NCBI GenBank assembly: GCA_905215065.1
Contig: CAJMOF010000005.1
Span: forward strand, 1-64,000
From: an uncultured bacterium
GTDB taxonomy: Bacteria > Actinomycetota > Coriobacteriia > Coriobacteriales > Coriobacteriaceae
Length of the DNA stretch: 64,000 nt
Reading direction: 5' to 3'
The number at the start of each line of letters is the position of its first letter. Position 1 is the first letter of the stretch. A program made the translations under genes and the position numbers. Under the pieces are notes generated by a model. That model was not told the origin of the DNA. It searched no databases and worked only from the letters and a program-made list of their open reading frames with translations. Positions 57,795 through 64,000 of this stretch are shown here, one piece after another.

Positions 57795-58547
57795 ATGACG
57801 CAGGCAATATCGGACCCCAGGCAGGCGTCCGCCGCGCTGGCGGATCTGTTTGACACCCACAAGCGCGTGGTCTTCTTTGGCGGCGCTGGTGTTTCCACGG
57901 CGAGCGGCATCCCCGATTTCCGCAGCGTGGACGGCCTGTATCACCAGCAGTTTGCCTATCCGCCCGAGACCATGCTGTCGCATAGCTTTTACGAGGCGCA
58001 TCCGGCCGAGTTCTTCGACTTTTACCGCACCAAGATGATCGCGCTTAACGCTAAGCCCAACCGCTGTCACACCAAGCTGGCCGAGCTGGAGCGTGCCGGC
58101 AAGCTCGACGCCGTGGTGACGCAAAACATCGACGGCTTGCATCAGGCGGCTGGTTCACGGCGCGTGTTTGAGCTGCATGGCTCGGTACACCGCAATATCT
58201 GCCAGACGTGCGGCGCGGTCTACAGCGCCGAATGGATTTGCGCGCGCGAGCACGAGGATGCCGCGGGCATGCCCGTGTGCCCTACGTGCGGCGGTCGCAT
58301 CAAGCCCGATGTGGTGCTCTACGAGGAGCCGCTCGACGAGCGCGTGCTGACCGGTGCCGTTACCGCCATCGCCGCCGCCGATGCCCTCATTGTGGGCGGG
58401 ACCTCGCTCGTAGTGTATCCGGCGGCGGGCCTCACGCGTTACTTTACTGGCGATACGCTGGCCATTTGCAATTTGGCGCCCACCGATCAGGATGCAAATG
58501 CCGACCTGCTGATTTCTTGCGACATCGCGGCCGCGTTTGCGTTCTAG
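57795..58547 (+). CDS. NAD-dependent deacylase (sirtuin)
   Basis: 250 residues; GGAGG eight bases before ATG 57795. NAD site GAGVSTASGIPDFRS, catalytic TQNIDGLH and FELHGSV with the general-base His, zinc-binding CQTCG and CPTCGG, and GTSLVVYPAAGL. It removes acyl groups from lysines using NAD. The Cys pair spacing and Tyr/Arg near residue 60 (FYEAHPAEFFDFYR) leave open whether it prefers acetyl or succinyl groups. Confidence 0.94.
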   Translation: MTQAISDPRQASAALADLFDTHKRVVFFGGAGVSTASGIPDFRSVDGLYHQQFAYPPETMLSHSFYEAHPAEFFDFYRTKMIALNAKPNRCHTKLAELERAGKLDAVVTQNIDGLHQAAGSRRVFELHGSVHRNICQTCGAVYSAEWICAREHEDAAGMPVCPTCGGRIKPDVVLYEEPLDERVLTGAVTAIAAADALIVGGTSLVVYPAAGLTRYFTGDTLAICNLAPTDQDANADLLISCDIAAAFAF

Positions 58548-58641
58548 CCCGCGCGCGCGGATACAATAGAAAGACTGATTGCAAAGCGACCCCGCCGTCA
58601 GCGCCCAAGCGCGGCGGCGTGGGCATTTTAGGAGGATGTTC

Positions 58642-60378
58642 ATGGCGAACGACAGCAAGACATGGCGGTGCGGAAAGTACGAGCTCAGCTTTGATCGTCC
58701 GCGCATCATGGGCGTCCTCAATGTGACGCCCGATTCGTTTAGCGACGGCGGGGAGCACTTCGACCCGGATGCCGCCATCGAGTACGGCCTGGCGATGCTT
58801 GACGCCGGCGCCGACATCATCGACGTGGGCGGTGAGTCCACGCGCCCCGGCTTTACCCCGGTTAATCCCGACGAGGAGGCTCGCCGCGTGCTGCCCGTGG
58901 TGCGCGCGCTGGCCAAAGAGGGCGCCATCGTCTCGATCGACACGCGCCACGTGGCGGTTGCCAAGGCGGCCGTGCGCTGCGGCGCCTCGATCGTCAACGA
59001 CGTGACGGGCTTCACCGACCCCAAGATGGTCGAGTTTGTTAAGACGAGCACCTGCGGCGTCATCGTGATGCATGCCGGCGAGGTCGCCGCGCCCGCACGC
59101 ACGCACGCAACGGTGCAGCTCGATACCTCGGCTGCGGCGTTTGTTGCCGAGAAGGCGCGTGAGGCGGCTGCCGAGGCCGCGCGTGAGGCTGAGAAGCCGG
59201 CTCGCCGCCGTCGCGGCAAGTTGCTGGGCGAGCCTAAGCCGGAGGCCAAGCTTCCGGGCGGCGTGGTGCAGCCCTCGTTGCCGTTTGGCGATCCGGAGCC
59301 CGCGCCGGAGCCCACGGACGAGCAGAAGCAGGAGACGCCGGCCGCCGAGCAGGCTGCTGCCGCCGAGACCGTCGCGCCCGCGCCCGAGGCCACCGAGGCC
59401 GCATCGGAGCCCAATGACCGCCTGGCCGCCATGATGCGCCGCAGCGCCCGCCGCGAGGAAGCCTACGTGCCCACCTCGCAGCTCCGCCGCTTCACCCTGC
59501 CCGATTCGGCGCCCATCATGCGCCGCGTCATGGGCTTTCTGTCCGACCAGGCCCGCGCGCTCATCCACGCCGGCGTGTCGCGCGACCGCATCTGCATCGA
59601 TCCCGGTCCGGGCTTTGGCAAGACGGCCAACGAGGACATCGTCATCCAGCGCGAGACTGCCAAGATGGCGTCACTGGGCTATCCGCTCATGTGCGCCGTA
59701 TCGCGCAAGCGCTTTGTGGGCGCCGTCTCGGGCGTGACCGAGGCCGCCGAGCGCGATGCCGCTACGTTTGGCGTGTGCCTGGGCGCCATCCAGGCCGGTG
59801 CCAACATCGTGCGCGTGCACGACGCCGCGGGTTTTGCGCAGTTCCTGAACGGCTACTGGGCAGTTGCCAAGCCGCAGCCGCGCCGCGCGTTTGTGGCCGT
59901 GGGCTCCAACCTGGGGCATCGCTGTGACAACATCCGCGCCGCACGCGACATGATCGCCGAGATTCCACTCACCTGCGTGTCCAACTCCTCCAAGATCTAC
60001 GAGAGCGAGCCGGCCTACGAGACGCGCCAGGACGCGTTTGCCAACGCCGTCATCGAGATTAAGACCGAGCTGGCGCCGTTGGTGCTGCTCGACGAGCTCA
60101 TGAAGATCGAGGCCGAGCTGGGTCGCGACCGCTCCAAAAAGGCCAAGGCCAACGGTCCGCGCACCATCGACTTGGACCTGCTGTGGATGGACGGCGAGAC
60201 CCACGGCGGCAAAAAGCTGCGCCTGCCGCATCCGCTGATCGGCGAGCGTGACTTTGTGCTGGTGCCGCTCGAGGACCTGATGCACGACCCGGCGCGGTTC
60301 TTCCGCTATAACGGTGTCGAGGTCAAGGAACCCGAGGATCGCGTGGGCCATATCGTGGGCGAATTGGGGCGTATGTAG
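58642..60378 (+). CDS. FolP-FolK fusion: dihydropteroate synthase / HPPK, with a long insertion
   Basis: 578 residues from ATG 58642 (GGAGG six bases upstream). The FolP part starts IMGVLNVTPDSFSDGGEHFD (20 residues) and GGESTRPGF, but is interrupted at about residues 155-280 by an Ala/Glu/Pro/Arg-rich segment. It resumes with DRICIDPGPGFGKTANEDI and MCAVSRKRFVGAVSG. FolK (residues 413-578) has VAVGSNLGHR, SKIYESEPAYETRQDAFANA and PRTIDLDLLWMD. The fusion gives the two consecutive folate steps before dihydropteroate. The next gene starts on the stop codon. Confidence 0.93.
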   Translation: MANDSKTWRCGKYELSFDRPRIMGVLNVTPDSFSDGGEHFDPDAAIEYGLAMLDAGADIIDVGGESTRPGFTPVNPDEEARRVLPVVRALAKEGAIVSIDTRHVAVAKAAVRCGASIVNDVTGFTDPKMVEFVKTSTCGVIVMHAGEVAAPARTHATVQLDTSAAAFVAEKAREAAAEAAREAEKPARRRRGKLLGEPKPEAKLPGGVVQPSLPFGDPEPAPEPTDEQKQETPAAEQAAAAETVAPAPEATEAASEPNDRLAAMMRRSARREEAYVPTSQLRRFTLPDSAPIMRRVMGFLSDQARALIHAGVSRDRICIDPGPGFGKTANEDIVIQRETAKMASLGYPLMCAVSRKRFVGAVSGVTEAAERDAATFGVCLGAIQAGANIVRVHDAAGFAQFLNGYWAVAKPQPRRAFVAVGSNLGHRCDNIRAARDMIAEIPLTCVSNSSKIYESEPAYETRQDAFANAVIEIKTELAPLVLLDELMKIEAELGRDRSKKAKANGPRTIDLDLLWMDGETHGGKKLRLPHPLIGERDFVLVPLEDLMHDPARFFRYNGVEVKEPEDRVGHIVGELGRM

Positions 60379-61080
60379 ATGATCGAGATGAATGCTGTTG
60401 TCGCCGGTACCGAGCTCGACGCGGCGCGTGACGCGGGCCGCGAGGGCGTGTCCGCGGGCTGGTGCGCGTGGAGCGTGGGCGATGCTTCGCTGACGTTTTC
60501 GCTGGTTGTGCGCCCCGATGTGAACATGCATGCCTTCCACGGCCTGCCGTTTGTGGCCGCGATGGGCATGATGGACGCGCTCGTGGGCACGGCTTCGACG
60601 CCGGGGTTGGGCCTTGCCGGTAAAGTGGGTATCCAGTGGCCGAGCGATATCGTGTGCGGTGCGCCTGCGTTTGAGGCGTCGCTCGCGCGTGTTGCCGTGA
60701 ACGGCGGTGCCGGTGCTGCGGGCATGTTTGCCGCGGTGACGGTTGATATTGAGCGTGCGGCGCTGGGTGAGCTTGGCGTGGATATGGCAGATGAGGCGCT
60801 GATCGAGGCATTGGCCGCCGCTGTGCTGACCCGCGTTGACGCCTGGGCGGTTGCCGCCAACACGCCGCAGGCCGCTGCCGGCCCGCTGGCTCCGGTGCTG
60901 GGCGAGTACTTTGACATGGTGCCACTGCTGGGTCGCCAGGTTGCGGCGGTGTCGCCCAACGGCTTGCCGCTCGCAGTCGGCGTGTTTGCGGGCCTGGACA
61001 TCTGGGGCCGCGCGACCATCAAGACCGACGCCGGCGAGCAGGAGTTTCCGCCCGAGGCCGTACGGATTCGCGGACTGTAA
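60379..61080 (+). CDS. Biotin/lipoate ligase-like (BPL_LplA family) protein, degenerate
   Basis: 233 residues; the ATG follows directly after the TAG of the folP-folK gene, so translation is coupled. GKVGIQWPSDIVCG resembles the KWPNDI motif of biotin protein ligases, and the end (PLLGRQVAAVSPNGLPLAVG, 20 residues; GVFAGLDIWGRATIKTD) resembles the small C-terminal domain. The ATP/biotin motif GRGRxGR is missing, so catalytic activity is doubtful. Likely a diverged ligase or regulator. Confidence 0.6.
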   Translation: MIEMNAVVAGTELDAARDAGREGVSAGWCAWSVGDASLTFSLVVRPDVNMHAFHGLPFVAAMGMMDALVGTASTPGLGLAGKVGIQWPSDIVCGAPAFEASLARVAVNGGAGAAGMFAAVTVDIERAALGELGVDMADEALIEALAAAVLTRVDAWAVAANTPQAAAGPLAPVLGEYFDMVPLLGRQVAAVSPNGLPLAVGVFAGLDIWGRATIKTDAGEQEFPPEAVRIRGL

Positions 61081-61179
61081 CGCGAGGCGCCCGCGCTCAA
61101 AGATAGCGATGACAACGAAGCCCTCTTCGGCCTGTGCCGGGGAGGGTTTCGCCTATCTGGGGAATGGGTTGCCAGCGCC

Positions 61180-61220
61180 CTATTCCTCAAAACTGAAAAA
61201 TTTTCGTTTTTGAGGAATAG
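61180..61220. repeat. 41-nt hairpin repeat, copy 1 (CTATTCCTCAAAA arms)
   Basis: CTATTCCTCAAAA and TTTTGAGGAATAG flank CTGAAAAATTTTCGT. A second copy follows after 44 bases. The 208-base gap between the ligase-like gene and coaX holds nothing else. Confidence 0.8.
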
Positions 61221-61264
61221 GAAACATGCACGATATCGCTGCGCTGGGCGTATTCGAGGAGTCT

Positions 61265-61305
61265 CTATTCCTCAAAATTGAAAATTTTTCAGTTTTGAGG
61301 AATAG
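61265..61305. repeat. 41-nt hairpin repeat, copy 2 (overlaps the coaX 3' end)
   Basis: CTATTCCTCAAAA and TTTTGAGGAATAG flank TTGAAAATTTTTCAG. The last codons of coaX (PIPQN, stop) are read from this repeat. Confidence 0.8.
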
Positions 61306-62137
61306 GCTTGGCGAACGTTTGCGGGGCTGTGGCATCGGACGTGCTCGACTTATGCCCCTGTTTTACCCCCAGCTTCTGCATGCGGCGGTAGATTTCGCAG
61401 ATGCCCTTGATGGTGAGTTGGCCGTCCACCACGTCGAAGGCATCGGTCGAATCGGCGACGATGCCGGCGAGACCGCCCGTGGCGATAACGGTGGCATCCT
61501 CGCGGCCCAGCTCGCGCTTCATGCGCGCGACCAGGCCCTCGGCCATGGCGGCAGCGCCCACCACGGCGCCGACCTTGATGCACTCTTCGGTGTCGCGACC
61601 GATGGCGTGCTCGGGCGCCTCGAGCGGCACGCTGGCGAGCTTGGCGGCACGGGCGGCAAGCGCGTCCATGGAGATGCGGATGCCCGGCGCAATCGCCCCG
61701 CCAATGTAATAACCGTCCTCATCGATGACGTCGATATTGGTCGCGGTGCCAAAGTCCACCACGATTGCCGGCGCGCCGTAGAAAGTCTCGGCCGCAACGG
61801 CGTTGGCGACGCGGTCGGCGCCCACGGCCTGGGGGCGCGCCGCGCGCAGCTTGGTCACGGCGGCCGTCTGCGGCCCGATGACGATGGCGTCTGCGGCAAT
61901 GCGGTCGGCCACGGCGTGCCACTCGCGCGAGAGCTGCGGCACCACGCCCGCAAAGGCGATCGCGTCAACCGCATCGAGCGAGAGGCCGTACATCTTAAAG
62001 AAACCCATCAGGCGCACGTGGATCTCGTCGGCGGTATAGGAGCGGTCGGTGGGCATACGCCACGACTGCACCAGCTCGTCTCCGTCAAACAGACCCATGG
62101 CCGTCTGCGTGTTTCCCATATCGATAGCGAGCAGCAT
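61289..62137 (-). CDS. coaX: Type III pantothenate kinase
   Basis: 282 residues from ATG 62137 (GGGAGTAGAC upstream). P-loop-like MLLAIDMGNTQTAMGLFDG (19 residues), then GVVPQL, GADRVANAVAA, VVDFGTATNIDVID, GGAIAPGIRIS and ATGGLAGIV complete the CoaX motifs. It phosphorylates pantothenate, the first CoA step, without feedback inhibition. The last residues, PIPQN, come from a hairpin repeat. Confidence 0.94.
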   Translation of the reverse strand: MLLAIDMGNTQTAMGLFDGDELVQSWRMPTDRSYTADEIHVRLMGFFKMYGLSLDAVDAIAFAGVVPQLSREWHAVADRIAADAIVIGPQTAAVTKLRAARPQAVGADRVANAVAAETFYGAPAIVVDFGTATNIDVIDEDGYYIGGAIAPGIRISMDALAARAAKLASVPLEAPEHAIGRDTEECIKVGAVVGAAAMAEGLVARMKRELGREDATVIATGGLAGIVADSTDAFDVVDGQLTIKGICEIYRRMQKLGVKQGHKSSTSDATAPQTFAKPIPQN

Positions 62138-62273
62138 GTCTACTCCCGGTGTTGGCATAAAAGGACGCGCACCATTGTATACGTGCCGTCGACGGCGCTC
62201 GGCTGCAATTCGTTTACGGTGATAGGGGCTGAGGGGTTTAAATATGAAGGAATTATGCTCTACGAGATTTTCC

Positions 62274-62302
62274 TTGCCGTTTACCGAACTCCCGCGTAAT
62301 AT
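62274..62302 (+). promoter_or_regulatory. Promoter of the initiator tRNA
   Basis: TTGCCG (62274-62279) and TAATAT (62297-62302) are 17 bases apart, 31 bases upstream of tRNA-fMet. Confidence 0.7.
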
Positions 62303-62333
62303 TCTTTCTTGCGCACATGAGGCGCCCAGACAT

Positions 62334-62410
62334 TGCGGGGTGGAGCAGTCTGGTAGCTCGCCGGGCTCATAACCCGGAGGTCGTAGGTTCAAATCCTGCC
62401 CCCGCGACCA
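62334..62410 (+). tRNA. Initiator tRNA-fMet (CAT)
   Basis: A 77-nt tRNA with encoded CCA, anticodon CAT. The three G-C pairs GGG/CCC in the anticodon stem (CGGGCTCATAACCCG) are the initiator hallmark. Positions 1 and 72 appear as T and G, a weak pair rather than the C-A mismatch of E. coli. Confidence 0.9.
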
Positions 62411-62420
62411 AGAACTTGCA

Positions 62421-62449
62421 GCTCGTCGGCCTAGCCGGCGAGCTTTTTT
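62421..62449 (+). terminator. Terminator after tRNA-fMet
   Basis: GCTCGTCGGC pairs with GCCGGCGAGC (one mismatch) and ends in TTTTTTG. Confidence 0.85.
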
Positions 62450-62495
62450 GTTATTCCGGGACCGTGTTTTCGGCACGGTTTTCAACCTCTCAAAC

Positions 62496-62723
62496 AAAAT
62501 CTCGATCTGTAACGCGTAGACCCGATTTGGACGGCTAGATGTTACAGATCGAGATTTTCCGGCAGCCGGCCCCCGTTTGTCTAAATCTGTAACACGAGGG
62601 ACGGATTTTGCCGAGTTGTTGTTACAGATTGAGATTTTCTAGCAGGCGGGTTTGGTTTGTCTCGATCTGTAACAGTTGCTCGGCAAAATAGGGTCTTACC
62701 GTTACAGATTGAGACAAACCCGC
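62496..62723. repeat. Tandem array of three ATCTGTAAC hairpins
   Basis: Copy A: 62496-62513 paired perfectly with 62541-62558 (18 bp). Copy B: 62579-62593 with 62621-62636, core AATCTGTAAC. Copy C: 62646-62673 with 62701-62723. Loops are 27-27 bases; the loop of B is similar to the reverse complement of the loop of C (ATTTTGCCGAG shared). No gene in the 446-base gap before the OYE gene. Confidence 0.75.
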
Positions 62724-62856
62724 GGCCAGGCCCACCCCATCCACCAGCCCTTACCCGCTATCCGCCGATTTCCGTTGCGCCCTCGTGCCCCCATGCCATA
62801 TCCTCGTTGTAACTACGCGGCATCATCGCCGCCGCGCCTACAAGAGAGGAATGTCC

Positions 62857-64000
62857 ATGACCACACCTGCGTCCAAGCTGCTTCAACCCATTACGGTTGG
62901 CCCCCTTGAGCTCAAAAACCGCATTATGTTCCCGCCGCTTACCACCGGCTACGAGGAGCGCGACGGTTCCATTGGCGAGCGCAGCCTGGCTTTTTACGAG
63001 CGCCTGGCCCGTGGCGGCGTGAGCTACATCGTCATCGGCGACGTCGCTCCCGTTATGACCGCGAGCCCCACGCCCAAGCTGGCGACCGACGCCCAGATCC
63101 CCACGTTTAAGGCGCTGGCCGACACCGTTCACAAACACGGCGCCAAGGTCGCGCTGCAGCTGTTCCACCCCGAGTACGACGTGCCCGGTGTCGGCCGCAT
63201 GGTCATGGGTTCCATGGCTGCCGCCAAGGCCGCACAGGAGGCCAAAGCCGCCGGCGACGAGGAGACCTTTGCCGCCAAGATGGCCGAGTCCAACGAGATT
63301 CGCAATCAGGCCTACGCCAAGCTGCACCACGACATGCAGCACTTTGTGAACGAGGCGAGCGTAGAGCAGCTCACCCAGATCAAGGAGGCCATCGCCGCCT
63401 CGGCCGCTCGCGCGCAGCAGGCCGGCATCGACGCCATCGAGGTCCACGGCGACCGCTTGGTGGGTTCGCTGTGCTCGGCCATCCTCAACCAACGCACCGA
63501 CGAGTACGGTGGTTCGTTCGAGAACCGCGTTCGCTACGCGCTGGAGGTCGTCGCTGCCATTAAGGAGGCCGCGCCGCAGCTGATGGTGGAGTACAAGCTC
63601 CCCGTGATCATGGAGAACCCCGACGGCACGCCGCGCGGCAAGGGCGGCCTGCAGCCCGACGAGGCCTGCGAGTTTGCCAAGCTGCTCGAGGGCGCGGGCA
63701 TCGATATGATCCAGGTCGCACAGGCCAACCACACCGGCAACATGGGCGACACCATTCCGCCCATGGGCGCCATGCCCTACAACTGGACGCTGCCCGTGGC
63801 CGAGCGCGTCAAGGCCCTGGTCTCCGTGCCGGTGGCAACCGTCGGCCGCGTTGTCTCGGTCGAGGCCGGCGAGAAGATTCTGGAAGACGGCGCCGCCGAC
63901 ATCATCGCCTATGGCCGCTCGCTCATGTGCGACCCCGACATTGCGCTGAAGGCCGCTACGGGCGAGCCCATCCGCGAGTGCCTCAACTGCAACAAGGGCT
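62857..64000 (+). CDS. NADH:flavin oxidoreductase (old yellow enzyme family), truncated by the window
   Basis: The first 381 residues are present; the gene runs off the end. ATG 62857 has AGAGGA six bases upstream. LLQPITVGPLELKNRIMFPP is the FMN-barrel start; HGAKVALQLFHPEYD, IEVHGDRLVGSLCSAILNQR (20 residues), TDEYGGSFENRVRYALEV and GRSLMCDPDIALKA are OYE motifs. ECLNCNKG at the very end is the start of the 4Fe-4S site of the larger 2,4-dienoyl-CoA reductase/BaiCD type, so a C-terminal flavin and pyridine-nucleotide domain is expected outside the window. The substrate is unknown. Confidence 0.9.
   Translation, partial: MTTPASKLLQPITVGPLELKNRIMFPPLTTGYEERDGSIGERSLAFYERLARGGVSYIVIGDVAPVMTASPTPKLATDAQIPTFKALADTVHKHGAKVALQLFHPEYDVPGVGRMVMGSMAAAKAAQEAKAAGDEETFAAKMAESNEIRNQAYAKLHHDMQHFVNEASVEQLTQIKEAIAASAARAQQAGIDAIEVHGDRLVGSLCSAILNQRTDEYGGSFENRVRYALEVVAAIKEAAPQLMVEYKLPVIMENPDGTPRGKGGLQPDEACEFAKLLEGAGIDMIQVAQANHTGNMGDTIPPMGAMPYNWTLPVAERVKALVSVPVATVGRVVSVEAGEKILEDGAADIIAYGRSLMCDPDIALKAATGEPIRECLNCNKG

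Noticed and set aside
62496..62723. CRISPR array
   Set aside because: Repeats alternate in orientation as hairpin arms, loops are related to each other, spacing varies and no cas genes are visible.

Overview
The window looks like a chromosomal segment of a Coriobacteriia actinobacterium, most likely a gut Collinsella close to C. aerofaciens. The reasons are the high GC content, the protein families and their order (rpsF-ssb-rpsR-rplI-dnaB-purA-purD), an LPxTG-type surface glycosidase, and many short palindromic intergenic repeats. The genus call is an inference from content; no database was searched.

Layout. 1-560: tRNA-Ile/Ala/Ile cluster behind a strong promoter. 586-2170: an IS30-like element with a frameshifted transposase, inserted in a small hairpin repeat. 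2.3-7.7 kb: a bifunctional-nuclease-domain protein, two unknown proteins, typA, then on the minus strand a bactofilin-like membrane protein and a UPF0126 membrane protein. 8.1-8.35 kb: two tRNA-Ser genes. 8.85-15.7 kb: rpsF-ssb-rpsR-rplI, dnaB, purA, purD and a NUDIX hydrolase. 15.9-18.7 kb: ABC half-transporter and a membrane protein. 18.85-23.6 kb: carA-carB behind a PyrR-type leader hairpin. 24.6-31 kb: a 2137-residue anchored GH31 glycosidase, followed by purE and a class B sortase. 32.7-34.5 kb: MoaE-like protein and a CmpB-type membrane protein. 34.8-38.4 kb: purF, purM-purN. 38.5-45 kb: PTS EIIA, PpiC foldase, YqeY, a complete polar amino-acid ABC importer and a cytidylate-kinase-like protein. 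45-52.9 kb (minus strand): NfnAB/GltA-type flavoprotein pair, pth, a possible nuclease, prs, glmU. 53-56.3 kb: an ECF transporter. 56.8-62.1 kb: exoA, sirtuin, FolP-FolK fusion, biotin-ligase-like protein, coaX. 62.3-64 kb: initiator tRNA, a hairpin array and a truncated old-yellow-enzyme gene.

Metabolically the segment is rich in nucleotide synthesis (purA, D, E, F, M, N; prs; carAB) and in translation and replication genes. The accessory content is the anchored glycosidase with a nearby sortase, the transporters and the repeats.

The most unusual feature is the number of distinct small inverted-repeat families between genes. Three stand out. (1) Two ~147-nt elements (15678-15824 and 40897-41044) share unpaired motifs, while three stems differ in sequence yet keep pairing; this is covariation expected of a structured RNA. 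(2) Three ~203-bp elements (23898, 48451, 49979) share ~25-bp terminal inverted repeats but have unrelated interiors. (3) A 189-bp repeat-bounded segment sits in frame as the linker between the two ATPase domains of the ECF transporter protein. Several repeats also overlap or abut stop codons (purF, pth, coaX, NUDIX, yqeY).
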